From positions 207,501 through 255,000 of the forward strand of contig JACVTC010000043.1 of the NCBI GenBank assembly GCA_016946835.1: a DNA stretch of 47,500 nt, read 5' to 3'. This stretch comes from Neocallimastix lanati (nom. inval.). Lineage: Eukaryota; Neocallimastigomycota; Neocallimastigomycetes; Neocallimastigales; Neocallimastigaceae. Below the pieces are notes generated by a model, which was not told the origin of the DNA, made no database searches, and worked only from the letters and a program-made list of their open reading frames with translations. Positions 1 to 21,186 of the stretch are shown here, in pieces; positions within the stretch are counted from its first letter, which is position 1, and each line of letters begins with the position of its first letter. The position numbers and the translations under genes are program-made.

Positions 1-374
1 TTAAATAAAAATTAAATTTATCCAGATCAATATATTAATAAATAATATTAATATAATTTACATCTAAATAATAGATTATATTTTTATAACAACCAATATT
101 AAAATACAAATGAAAATTTTTATTAATAATTAAATTTAAATTATAAGGTCAATTGAACATTTCAAGAGTTGAATCCGATCATTGACCCAAATTATTTTAT
201 TCAAAATGAAAATTATATAAATTCTACTAATGAATATAATAGAACTGCTTTAAATAATATTTATTTTAACTACACATTAAAAAGTATTTTAAAATAATAA
301 TTTAAAAAAATTTAAATATATTAAATAATACCAAACAATAATATAAATGATATTTCAAAGGCTAATTTTAATGA

Positions 375-405
<31 letters not shown>

Positions 406-938
406 CAATTTATTAAATAATTATTTTTCTAACAATAATTTATAAAATGTTAATGATGGAAATAAAATAAGTAATTTGGACAAGATAAGCATTATTAAAG
501 ATAATAATTTATATTATAAATTAAACAATGAAATTAATTATATAATGAACAGAATTTAAATAATAATAATGTAACAAAAATATTATAAATATTATTGTGT
601 TTTTTATATTATTTTTTTTACAATCCATATATTAATTTTTTAATAATGTATATAATTGTATATACATTTAAATAAATAATATTAAAAAATAAAGAGATAA
701 ATTTAATTTTGTAGATTAAATATGAGGTGAATCGATTTTATATTTAATTAAAGTTTAATAAATAATAAAACTTTGATTTCAAGAGTGACAAAAAAGCGAA
801 ATTTGGAATAATAACAATTAAATATATATATATATATATTTACTTCATTGAATTTAAAACAATATATTATATGTAGAAATTCCATATTTTCGTTATTATT
901 ATTATTATTATTAAAATCAATAGAACAATGTGAAAATA

Positions 939-987
<49 letters not shown>

Positions 988-1356
988 CTGTTTGTATATT
1001 TGTATATTCCTTAAATAGAAAAAGGGATATTTCCAATAGACAGTAATTTCGTTTTAATCGTCATTACTAGAATGTATTATCATTATTAATAAATATTAGA
1101 TAACATTAAATGAATAAAATTTTTATATAATTAATTTTATCAAATTGATTAGGCATTGATTTAATTTAATTATTATTATATTAAATTAAAAAACTTAAAT
1201 TATATAATATAAAATCTTTTGACTTTATTTTTCCAATCCATATCCTTGAAATTTTTATAATAATTAAAATAGTAATTTTAAAATTAAAATGGTTATTGGA
1301 ATAGTATCTGTAATTAAAAGTTTTATTTAATATTTAATTATAAATGAACAAATTTT

Positions 1357-1401
<45 letters not shown>

Positions 1402-1576
1402 CTTTTTCATTTAAATATTTTGTAATTGTAATATGCTTAGCATTAAAAAAAAAAAAAAAAAACATTAAAAAATAAATTAATAAAAATAAATTAATAAAAA
1501 TAAATTAATAAAAATAAATGAATAATAATAAATAAATAATAAATAAATAAATAATACATCAATAATAATAAATAAG

Positions 1577-1607
<31 letters not shown>

Positions 1608-1845
1608 AAAAACAAATCAAAATAAATCAATAAAAATCAATTAAAATTTATATTATTTATTCAAATATTCTAAAAACAAATATATCATTTTTATAAGAAA
1701 TTAAATTACCTTTAATTTAACAATAAATATATTATAAACAAAAAAAATTTTTTTTAATAAAATTTATATTAATTTTTAAAAAGAAATAAATTCCTTAAAT
1801 ATTTATATTCTTTTAGATATTTTTGTTATTTTTATTTTATTTTTA

Positions 1846-1876
<31 letters not shown>

Positions 1877-2090
1877 TTATTATTTTTTTTATATATCATA
1901 ATTATTTATTATTTTATATTATTAAAAAAGAATTTTTTTTTTGTTGTTATTGTTTGTTGTTATTGTTTGGTATTTGTTGTAATAAAGGATTTTTTTTTTT
2001 TTATGTTGTTGTTTCAGTTTTTGTTATTGCTTGGTATTTGTTTTAATAAAGAGTTTATATTAAAATTGAATACTATAATATGTATTATAC
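1..2090. other. AT-rich intergenic region with homopolymer tracts
   Basis: Apart from the weak remnant at 157-297, no supported gene is seen. The stretch holds A and T homopolymers (about 380-404, 945-980, 1360-1400), AAATAAAT-type repeats near 1480-1620 and ATTTTT runs near 1830-1880. The open frame over 1823-2110 on the plus strand is Phe/Tyr low complexity and is a composition artefact. The 3' end of the GH48 gene lies at 2091, so its terminator and polyadenylation region should fall just left of that point. Confidence 0.6.
157..297 (+). pseudogene. Possible decayed coding remnant (ankyrin-like)
   Basis: This is a 46-codon open stretch between an in-frame TGA at 154-156 and a TAA at 295-297, with no start codon. 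The translation contains NSTNEYNRTALNNIYF, which loosely resembles an ankyrin-repeat core (NxxGxTAL). Further downstream, to about 560, short Asn/Lys-rich open pieces are broken by stops and an A tract. It could be an old exon remnant or chance in AT-rich DNA. The family assignment is inference only. Confidence 0.2.
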
Positions 2091-5459
<3,369 letters not shown>

Positions 5460-6671
5460 GTTTAATTGTATGATTTTATTTTATATACATAAATTAAAAA
5501 AATATAACCTTTATATATCCTGATATATTAAAGCTAATTATTTTCTATAAATTAATTTAATTTTATTTAATATATTAAATAATATTAAATAGTAATTTTT
5601 ATTTATTAATTAGTTCTCTTTTTATTAATTATTATAATTTTAGTTTATTATTATTATTATTTTTTTTTTAACGTTAATTTTTTTTATTTGTATTATTATT
5701 ATAATTATTTTAATATATATTTTTTTGTTTTTTCTTTATGCTTTATTTGATATGGTAATCATTACTTTCATAAATTCATTTATATATAATTATTTTAAAT
5801 ATTAAAAATTTTATAATACTTCAATTTGATATAAATTAAAACTATGATTATTGTTGAAATAAATGATTATAATTGTTTATAATTACAATATCTAATATTT
5901 TAAATATTAGTGTCAATTTGATACAAATTGAAAAATTTAAAGCCACATATTATGTATCAGATTTTATTATATAATCTATATTTAATACATAATCTATATA
6001 TAACAATTAAGTTTTTTTTAATAAATAAATAAATAATTAATTAAATATTAAATAAGTAAATAAAATTTTATATATATATATATATATATATTAAATATAT
6101 TGTATAATTAGTTTTAACATTAAATTAAAAATAAAAATGAATAAAATCATTAAAAAAACCTTTTTATTTTTATTATTTAACCTTTATATTATTATTATTA
6201 TTAATAACTGTTATAATTTTATAAAAATCTATTTTTAAAATTTATTGAATATTATAGTAATATTTTAAATAACTTATATATATTTGTATATTTTAATAAT
6301 AAATAAGTAAAAAATATACAAACATATATTGTTTAAATCAATAAGAAAAGGAAATAATTTACCAAATATAATTTTAATTTTATATTGTAATAGGTAAAAT
6401 AGATAATTTAATTTCAATTAGTAAGAAACAAAACAATAAAACAAAAAACGTAAACGTAAACAAAAACAAAAACAAAAACAAAAAATAAAAATAAAAATAA
6501 TAAAATAAATTAAAATACTTTCAAATATAATTTATTAATTATTTATATATATATTAATTTGCTTGTGATATTAATTTTTATACTATTAATATTAACATTT
6601 TAATTTTATCTTTATATCTTTTTTTATTTTTATTTTATTTTATTTAAGAGTAAAATTTTTTGCTAAATACA
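5460..6671. other. Divergent intergenic region between GH48 and the coiled-coil gene
   Basis: This 1.2-kb spacer separates two divergently transcribed genes and should hold both promoters. It is nearly pure A/T, with TATATA stretches (6066-6090), TTATTA runs and an A/C-rich block near 6430-6485 (repeated AAAAAC). No open frame, RNA gene or recognisable regulatory motif can be supported. Confidence 0.5.
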
Positions 6672-6904
6672 ATGGATTTTGATAAAGATTTTAATAGACA
6701 AGAAAAAATTAATCTTGGAAAGAAAAAAGTAAATGATTAATAAATATTTTGTTATAATTATATTATTTTATAAATATTTATTCTATTTTTCTATTTATTT
6801 ATTTATTTATTTATTATCATTATAATTATTGTTATTTATTAAATTTAAAAATAGTTAAAGAAATTTCGTAAAAATCATAATGTTTCCTCTGGTGAAACAA
6901 GTCA

Positions 6905-6952
<48 letters not shown>

Positions 6953-9900
6953 TTTATCATTTTGTTAAATTTAAAATTAATTTTTTAATTATCTGAATTA
7001 TCAATTGCAAATAAATTTAATAAAAGGATTCTCTAAATTCTGAAAACACCCCAAGTAAACCATATTTAACATTTATTATTATTGTTATTATTATAATATA
7101 AAATTTAAAAATACATAAAATATATAATATATAAATTTTAAAAAACATTAATAAAATTGTCTTATGTAATATTTCTTATTTGATAATAAAAGGTCATTCA
7201 TTTTCAATTCCAGGGACTCCAAATGTTAATTTGAATGTTAGTCATTCATCACCATTATCTTATCATTTGAATAATACTACATTGTCTCAAAATAATACTA
7301 ATGCTTTAGTTACAAATGAAACAAATCTAACCCAAATATATAATATAAATGAAATATCTCAAGCTGATTCTAGTATAAAAACTACAAATTCAAATACTAT
7401 GAACAATTCTAAATCAGAAAATACTTATCCGACAAATCCAACTGATATTTCAATTAATGCAAATTCAAATAATAATTCATATTTAAGTTCAGAAGCAAAT
7501 AAAACAAATATAACTGATATTGGTATAAACAATAATAATACATTTACTACTTCAACTACAACTTCTAATAATATAAATTATTCAGTTGAAAATTCTCAAA
7601 GTAATTATTATTCCATTCCAAATACGTCAAATAGTTTTACTTATCAAACAAATGTTCAAAATAGTTATTATCCTGTGGAAAATACAGGAAATAATTATTC
7701 AATTATAACCTCAAATTCTAATCCAATATTAGAAGAAAAGAAACCTACTGGATCTAGATCTTCATCAATTAGATCAGGAATATCTGGCTTTGTTGGTTCA
7801 ATGTTTAAAAATATTATTGATGCCGCTGCACCTCCAATTGCACCAGAATATTTACAAAAATATAAAAGTAGTCATAATAGTAGTGTAAATTCATTAGAAA
7901 ATGAAAATGATAATGGAATGGGTAATAATTTTTTGGTTAGTAATAAAGCAAAATATGATGATAATACAAATAATAATGATAATTCAGTAATAAATAATCC
8001 TGGTGCATCAGCTGAGGTAGAGCCATTAAAAATTGAAGAACCGGAATATATGAAAAATCTTAGTGGTAATAGCAATAATAATGCAACACCATTATTTATT
8101 CAAAATAGTAATCTTATTAATAACCAAGTTCCTCCACCACCTACATCTGCTGTAGCCCCAAGTCAATATATAAGAAGTATGCCAAAGAAGAAAAAGAAGT
8201 GGGCCGCTTTCACATATAATGAAGATGAAATTGTAGTCGATAGAGAAAATTATTCAAAAAATCCAGCGAACGCAATTTCATTGAAGGATTATATGAATCA
8301 ACAACAACAAAAACAAATAAATGATACAACAAAACCCTCTGCTGAAAACAGTTTACAAGAACCTCCAAAGTCTACTTCCTTTATACCTCCAAAGGCAACT
8401 AATGAAACTATTAATACAAATATGATTGTTCCTGGTCCACCAAAAATAATAGAAAAAGTTGATACTTCTAGTGGAGCATCTAATCTTTTATCACCAAGTC
8501 AAACTACTCCTAATGCAAATGCATCATTCAATTTATCACCAAATGTTAGTAAAACACCAACCCCACCCCCACCAAAAGCGGAATCAAGCATAAATTCATC
8601 AGCCATCTCACCTCCACCAAGAGTGGAATCAAATATAAGTTCATCTGTCACACCACCTCCACCAAAAGCAGAATCAAATATAAGTTCATCTGTCATACCA
8701 CCTCCACCAAAAGCAGGATTAGATATAAGTTCATCTGTCACACCGCCCCCACCAATGGCCATCTCAGGCGTTAATTCAAATACACCATCTCCAATGATAG
8801 AAACTAACAACCCAAATTTAACTATGACATCACCACCTATAACTGGATATAATAACAAGACAAACTCAATTCCACCACCACCAAAAGCAAACACATACAA
8901 TATTAGTGCATCTCGAACTCCACCACCTCCAAAAAACTCGGCATACCCAGGATTTAGTGTTCCTAGCCCAGCAAATATAGGATTTAATATTCCTACACCA
9001 TCTTATCCAACTGCAACTTCCACTTATGGAACTTCATTTGTACCAGCAGTAAGTACTTTAAGTAGTTCTAATACAAATGATAAAATTTATAATACTGCAA
9101 CTGTAATTCAAGATGAAAAAGAGGATTTATCTGGTAATATTGATATTGACAATAAATCTAATAATCCATCAGTCATGGGTTTCATTGAGGAAAACGATAA
9201 CATTTTACTCTCATCCCCTCATATAGATAGTTCGGTAATAAGAAATCATAAAAATGTTAATCCTAAACTTCATAATAAAACTTCTTTTTCATCATTAATT
9301 AAAAATCCTGATGTAATTGAATTAACTAGTAGTAGTAATGTTACAACCCCAGTTGATAAATCAGAAACATACAGTAATGCTAGTGATTTATTTAATTCAA
9401 TTGGAAATGAAAATAATTTATTCATGAATAATAATCCAGGTCTAAATAATAATGGTTAATATGAAATAATTAGAATTATAATTAATTTTTATTTTTATTT
9501 ATAATTTTTTATTAATATATATATTTATTTCATTATATTAAATACAGGCAATGAAAATTTAAACGATATTTTATTAAACAATAATTTAAAGGGAAATAAG
9601 AAAACAAAAAATAATTATTCATTACCTTTAGAAAATATAATGGCAAGTCCATTTGGTATTCATCCAAAAATTAATACCAAAGTTGACGAAAACACTGAAA
9701 CTAAATTAAATGAATCTGCGTCTTTTGATTTAGAGCCAATATCAATGACAAGTAGTACTAAAAATGAAATTTGTTCTGAAACAATTTCACCTGATGATGC
9801 TTCAAGTTTATTTGGTGTTACAAGAAAAAGTAAGGAAGTGGCTGAAAGCTCATCATTACATCAATCTTTTGTTCCGAATGATGATTCTAATGATAATGAA

Positions 9901-12900
9901 CCATCACCATCTGTTGCTATTAAGAAAAATCCAATCAACGATAATTTATTACTTTCTTCAAACGTTGGTGGAACAAAGAATATTGATAATAAAGAACTTC
10001 CTTATACTTTAATCGATGATTTAGAAAATGTTAATATTTCTGAAAGTACTAAATCTAAAAAGACACCATTTAATAAAGACATTAGTCTTGTTTCTCCTGA
10101 AAAATTAAATGAAATGTCTGATATTCCATTAGATGAAAATATTCCAGAACAATCAACAAGACAATACATTACATCAAAGATATTTTCTGAAACAGCCAAA
10201 GCTAAAAATTTACTATCTGGTATGTTCCCAATAAGAGATAATAAATCCGAAGGCAGTGTTGGAAAATTAATGAACTTAGCATTTAGTTCTCATTCAGAAA
10301 ATAATTCTTCTGAACCTACTACTAATTATGATAAGGCAAATGAAACTGAAGATAATGCTATTTTAAAACCATCAACTGAAGTTGAAATTGAGCAAAATGT
10401 ATTATTTACTGGTTCGGACAATAATGACAATCAAGGTATTTTTATTAATCAATCTGATATAAAGATTGATGAAAAATCAAGTCCTTTACCATTATCTGTC
10501 AATACTCTTGATACACCAAAACCTGAACAGTTATTTGCTACACCAACTGAACAAAGAAAAACTGGCATTTTATATTCATCTAACATGGAAACAGCAAGTA
10601 ATTTGTTTGGAGAAAGTAATAAATCAGATAATAATCAACTAGATGATGAATTTATGTCCTATATTAATAAAGATAATAGTAACAATAACACTGAATTTAC
10701 TATTCAACAATCACAAGATAAAAACGTATCCTCTTATAATAATCAAAATGAAAATATTCCATTCTCTACAACTGAAAATGTTGATATGGTTGTTAATAAT
10801 TCATTTTATAATCAAAGTCAAGACAATTCAATACCATTCTTTACTTCTGATAATGATAATTCAAATGGATTTAGTAATGATACACACAATCAAAAAGGCT
10901 CTGCCAAATTTTATATTTCAAGCGGAAATGCAACACCAATCAATAGTGATATGTATAATAATAGTGAATCATCTTTCCCTCTGTCGGGAACTACCTCTCC
11001 AATTAAAAATGAAATTAATCCTACTTCAAATATTTCAACCCCATTAAAAACTGAAGTTGTTAATCAGCCTGGAGAAGTTCTAGCTTACAAATCACAAACA
11101 ACAACACCAATACAAAATGAAGCGTCATCAAAAAATGAAAAGATTCCATTCTTTAATTCACAAATCACATCACCTATCCGTAATGAAGTATCAAATCAAA
11201 ATGATTCTATTCCATTCTATAATTCTCAAACTACCTCACCAATTAATAATGAATCAACAAATCAAAATGAAAATGTTCAGTTCTATTCAAATAATTCGTT
11301 ACCAATTCAATCCAATAATCAGAATGATGCAGTTCCATTCTTTAATGTTGAAAACAATAATCAAAAAATGTCTTATCCAACATTTACTATCAATAATCAA
11401 GATAATAATATTCTATTCTTTAATGATGATAAAACAAAGAATCAACAAAATAATACTAGTTCATTCAATACTAATAATCAAATTCCATTTTATTCACAAA
11501 GTGAAAATACTAACACATCATTTAATAATGAATCGCCTTCAGCAAATATATTTGATACTGTTGCTAATCAAAACAATGATACCAACGTTAACTTCTTTGA
11601 TAATGGCATTCAAGAAAATAACAATGGTGGAAACTGGTTTGAACAATTTTCCCAAAGCAATGAATCATTTGTAACTTCAGAAATTGTAAATTTCTATTTT
11701 TAAAATAATTCATTTTATATATATATACATATAAATTATTCATATGAATATTAATCTTTTATATTATAATTTATATTTAAAGATCAATAATGAAAGTGTC
11801 TCACAAAATGGAAAAGATGGTATAAATTTATTAATTATTACATATATATATAATTTTTATTATTATAATTATTATTATTATTATTATTATTATTTTTTAT
11901 CCAAATAGTAATCTTAATTTATTTTATATTATAGAAAAATCAATGTCACCTAAATTAGAAGAAGAAAAATTAACTAATGAATTAAATGAAATTTCAAAAG
12001 ATAAAGAAAATAAGAATATTATTGAAGAAAATAATATAATTAATCAAGAAGAGTTAATAAAAGATAATAAGGCTGAAAAACAATCAAAGAGTACTGGAAT
12101 AGAAACTGAACAAATAGTAGTACATAAAACTATTGATGAAAAAGGATTAACAAAATTAAATAATGAATTAGAAGACTCTAATAATAAAGTTACTAGTGAT
12201 TCAGAGATTATAAAAAAATTAAATTCACAAATAGAGGAGCAGAAAAAGAAAAACAATGCTTTAATTGATAAAATTAAAACATTGGAACATGAAAATGATG
12301 AAAATATTAAAAAAATTAAACAAAATGAAAAAAATATTGATAATTTAAATTCATTAATTAAAATGAAAGATCAACAAATTGATTTATTGAAGGAAGAAAG
12401 TGAAAATGACAGTGAAAATAAAGATAATTCAAATGAATTAGATAAAATGAATAACCTTTTAAAGGAAAAAATAAATATTATTGAGGAATTAACCATCGAA
12501 AATCAAAATTTAAAGAATGAAAAAGATAAACAAAAACAGTTGCTTGAAGTTAAAGAAAATGAACTTAATACATGTAAGAATAAGATTAAAGAACTTAGTG
12601 ATGAAATAAATAGGATTTCATCATCAGATAATATTGAAAATAAATTGAAAGAATTTTCCAATCAAATTCAAGAATTACAATCATTAATAAATGAAAAAGA
12701 CAAACAAAAAGATGAAATATTGAAAGAAAAACAATTAATTGAATCTGAATCTAAGGAACAACTAGACAGATTGGAGGAATCAAAAAATTCCTATTTACAA
12801 CTCCAAAATAATTGTAGTATTTTACAAGAAGAAATTAAAAAAAGCAAGGAACAAAATGCTAATTTGGAACAAGAAATGACACTTATAAAATTTAAATATG

Positions 12901-13493
12901 ATAAAATAGAAAAAATTAACAATGAAGAAAAAGATTTCCTTCAAAAAATGAAAGAATTATATCCAAATTTACCTTTAAGTGAGATAGTTGATAAAATTTC
13001 AAATATAACTATTGAAAAGGAAGTTGTACAGCCTAAACCATTAGATCCTTCAAAAACAAATAATATTCAAGAATTAAATTGGAATGATATTGGTAACACT
13101 GATAATAAGGAAGAATTTGAAAACTATATTAACGATAGTAATTTAAATGCTTTTACACCACAACCAATGATTCTTCCAATTACAAATGAACAAGTTAAAA
13201 AATATGAAATTGAAAATAATGAATTGAAGGAAAAATGTAGTTCTTATGAAAAAGTAATTGAAAAAAATAAAGCAGAAATTGAATATCTTAAGGATTTAAT
13301 TAATAATCATAAGCCATTAGATTATGTTGAATTTAATGATAGTAGTAATGATGGAAATCATAATTTAATTGAAATTATTTCTCAATTAACAAAGTAAATA
13401 TATTAAATACATTTTTGATATTTTATTTTATAAATATTATTAGTTGTAATAGCACTAGTATTGCTATTACTATTACTGTTGCTGAACTACTAA

Positions 13494-13569
<76 letters not shown>

Positions 13570-14262
13570 ATATTAGTATTAATATTAGTATTATATTATT
13601 ATTAATTATAAAAATATTAAAAAATTATACTAACATAATTTTTTTATCTTTTTTTATTTTATTTTATTTTATTCTATTTTTTTATTTTTATACATTTTTT
13701 TTTTTTTATTTTATTTTATTTTATTTTATTTTTATATTATTAAATTAAAATCATTTTAAATAATAGGGATAATCAAGCTTTAAATTTACAAATTCAAGAA
13801 CTTAGAAATGAAGTTAATTCTAATAATCAAGTTGATAGTAATCCATTAACTTTTTCAAATCAACCATACGATAATATCAATACATCTTCTAGTTTTTCTT
13901 ATCCACCTTATATGAATACAACTCAACCACCAACTGATTTAATGTATAATCAATTATATTCAGGAAATAATATGAATGGAAATACAGGTATAGAAAATAA
14001 CCAAGGATTAAGTTCTTACACATCTCCCTATGAAAACATAATAGATAATAAGGTCTACGAACAACCAGGATTTGATATGAATTATTATAATAACAGGGCA
14101 TTAAGCACTTTTACTACGCCTTCATCAACATATGATCATCAACAACTATTAAATCAATTAGATGAAAGAGAAAAGAACGAAAGAAATAAAATGTTAGCTA
14201 GTACTAGCATTAATCCAAGTCAAACAGATTTATTATATAAGTATAATTCATACAATTATTAG
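6672..14262 (+). CDS. Very large Asn/Ser/Pro-rich protein with C-terminal coiled coil (possible golgin-like protein)
   Basis: Eight exons: 6672-6728, 6855-6905, 7027-7054, 7193-9454, 9548-11685, 11783-11819, 11935-13393, 13767-14262. They sum to 6528 nt (2175 residues) and phase is continuous at each junction. The N terminus carries a basic motif split by an intron (GKKK/LKKFRK, residues 16-25). Residues about 46-1525 are low complexity. They include PPPPK(A/V)ES(N/S)I(S/N)SS repeats (about 500-580) and degenerate NQN..IPF(F/Y)NSQ.TSPI.NE repeats (10,990-11,350). A KKKKKWAAFTYNEDE patch lies near 376. A long Glu/Lys/Asn coiled coil spans about 1535-1870, with shorter coils to about 2000. The tail is Tyr/Asn/Pro-rich. 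An N-terminal KKKLKKF-type motif plus long coiled coil recalls golgins such as GM130, but this is weak. No enzymatic domain is recognised. Confidence 0.75.
13496..13571. repeat. Compound TTA/TAG microsatellite in an intron
   Basis: A run of TTA units passes directly into a run of TAG units. It lies inside the last intron (13394-13766) of the 2175-residue coiled-coil gene, so it does not affect the protein. Confidence 0.85.
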
Positions 14263-15664
14263 AAGTTTTTTTATTTTTATTTTTTAATTAAAATGAAATA
14301 AAAGTAAAAAAAAAAAATATTTAGAAAATTTATTATAATTTATATATTATTAAAAAAAGAAGTCTGTCATATTTAGAGTGGCAAACTTTTTTCTTTTATT
14401 TTTATATAAAAAATAAAAAAAAAAAATAAAAAAAAAAAAAAAAAAAAATAAATAAATAAAATGGATTTATTACTTAAAATTAGTAATAATATTATAATAC
14501 TTTATTTTTTTTTTATAATAATAAATTCATTTTAACACTATAAAACTTCATATCTATATTTAAATAATTATTAATTTAAAAAGTTTAAAAAAAAAAAATA
14601 ATAATAAAAGATATATGAAATTAATAAATTATAATAATAATAATAATAATAATAAAATTAAATTATAATAAAAAAAAATAAATAAGAAAATAGTAATGAT
14701 GAAACAAAAATATATATATATATATAATTTTCAATTAAATTATTAACTAATAAAAAAATAATAAAAATAAAAATTAAATAAAATAATAATAAAAAAATAA
14801 AATAATAAATAAAATTAAATAAAATAATAGATAAAATAATAATTAATAAAATAATAAATAAAATAATAAATAAAATAATAAATAAAATAAAAAAGTAAAT
14901 AAATTAAATAAAACATAAAATTATATATATTTAAATTAAATAATACTATATAATATAATTTTTAGTTTCATGATAAATTCAAGGAATATTATTTAATAAT
15001 TTTTTTTTTTTTTTTTTAAAATATAACGGGAAACAGAATAGTTAATAAAGTATAAATTTAGTTTATAAAATTTCCTAAAAAAAAAAAAAAAAAAGATCTT
15101 TTATTTTTTATTCATATCAGATATATATAAATAAGTAATATCCAAATGAATGAACTTTTATATATATATTATTATTTAAATAATTTAATAATATATAAAA
15201 TAGATGATTTTAGTTATAAATAATTATTTTAATATATTTTAAAGTTTTGTGAATAATGTGAAAATAATTGTTAAAATTAAATATAAAAAATTATTAATTT
15301 AAAAAAATATTAATAAATATGGTACTAATAAAGATTATTAAAAAAAAGAAGGAAAATTAACTGATATAATGAAAATAATAAAATAAAATATATATTTTTT
15401 TAAATTTAAATATATATAATTAATAAATAATTTATGTTTGAATTATAATACATTATTGATTGCTTTTGAATTTTTTAATATTACATTTATTAAAGGATTT
15501 TAATATTTTTATTCAATCTACTTATTTAATAAACAATTATTATCATATATCAGTAGCAATTTCGATTTTAATCAATAAAAAAAAATATTTTAAATTTAAA
15601 AAATATTAATAATAATAATTATTAATATATAATAAAATTTAATATATTATATATAATTTAAAAT
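14263..15664. other. AT-rich spacer between two plus-strand genes
   Basis: This 1.4-kb spacer holds the 3' end of the coiled-coil gene and the 5' region of the haspin-like gene. It contains A tracts (14,430-14,450; 15,078-15,095), AATAATAAATAAA-type repeats (14,755-14,900) and no supported coding or RNA feature. Confidence 0.5.
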
Positions 15665-19591
<3,927 letters not shown>

Positions 19592-20048
19592 AAATCTTAT
19601 AATTATATATTATATATAAATATAAAATAAAAAATATATAATAAAAATAATAAAATAAATATATATATTTATTGCTAATATAACATTAAAACTAAAAAAA
19701 AAAATAGAATAATAAAAAAAAAAAGAGACTTTACTATTAATCATTATTTTTTTAATTTTAAACCCTCTATGTATTTGTTTTAATTTATTCATTATCATAT
19801 ACATATTAATTATAATATATAATCAATACTTCATGTAGATTATTAATTAATTGCAATTTTACATTTTAAATAACAATAAATTATTTAATATATATTTTAA
19901 AAAAATATAATAATAATAATTACGAAGATGATAAATTTTAATTTTTTTTTTTCTTTTTATTTTGATATATATATATCTAATTTATAAAATTATTAATTTA
20001 ATTCAATTGAATGAATAATAAATATTTAAATTATTATAAATAAAAAGC

Positions 20049-20093
<45 letters not shown>

Positions 20094-20477
20094 ATAATAA
20101 AAATATATTTTTAAATACTATAATATCAATAAATTTTTTTTTTTTTTTTTACAATGTTAAAAAATTTTATTTCTATCTATCTATTTATATATTTGTATAT
20201 ATACATATATATATTTTATTTTGTTCTTTTTTACTTATTTATTTTTTTATATTTTATTTTATTTTATTTTATTTTTTAAACTAATTATTAAAACTATATA
20301 TGTGCATATATTTTAAGTACTAATAATTATTAAAATATTACTATGCGAAATATAATTCAAATAGTAATACCAAAAAGGATACTATTAAATAAATAAATTT
20401 ATTATCTTGACATTTTTTTATATTATTATAAATTTAATTATGATAATAATTAATATTATTTACTGCATTTAACAACA

Positions 20478-20513
<36 letters not shown>

Positions 20514-20652
20514 TATATATATATATATATATAAATTTCTTTTTTGAAAAATATTTATTCAATATATTGTATTATTATAGTTAAATTTGCTTATTTTCAT
20601 TAATAAGTATCTTTAAAATTATTATTACTATTATTATTGTTATTGCTTTTTT
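19592..20652. other. Convergent 3' spacer
   Basis: This spacer separates the converging 3' ends of the haspin-like gene and the LRR membrane-protein gene. It holds A and T homopolymers (20,051-20,089; 20,135-20,150), a TATATA stretch and a short TAA array (20,478-20,511). No gene or RNA is visible. Confidence 0.5.
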
Positions 20653-21146
20653 CTATTTATTTTCCTTAGTCTTTATATTTCTATTAATAGTATTATTAAT
20701 AAAAGTAATCTTATTTTTATTATCATTACCTTTGTTAATAGATGGATTTAAAGATAAACTTGATAGTATATTATCATTATCACTTGAATAATTTAATAAA
20801 GATGCAGGAATAAGATTTCTATTCTTTTCTTGTTCTTCTAACTCTGGACTAAAGAAATTAATGGTTCCTTCTTCATAATATAAACTGTTTTCTGTAGATT
20901 TATTACTATGTTTTTTTGAGAGTTCCATGATATATTTCCTTGAAGAAGAATAATCTACTGAAGATAACGTTCTATGAATATCTATACAATTTATTTCATT
21001 ACTGTGGTTAAAATGAGTTCTTTCATTATTTTCATTTTCTTCATAACTTGAAGTTGAATATCGTCGGTCTCTATATTTAGTTTTATTGTTTCCATTATTA
21101 TTGCTATTACTATTATTGTTATTATTATTATTACTATTATTATTAC

Positions 21147-21186
<40 letters not shown>

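Noticed and set aside
8499-8900. Minus-strand frame rich in GGGG(V/M)TDEL
   Set aside because: Antisense shadow of the proline-repeat region of the coiled-coil gene.
10643-11674. Plus-strand +1-frame frames rich in Ile/His/Leu
   Set aside because: Shadows of the main exon 9548-11685, which has coherent repeats and phase-compatible splice sites.
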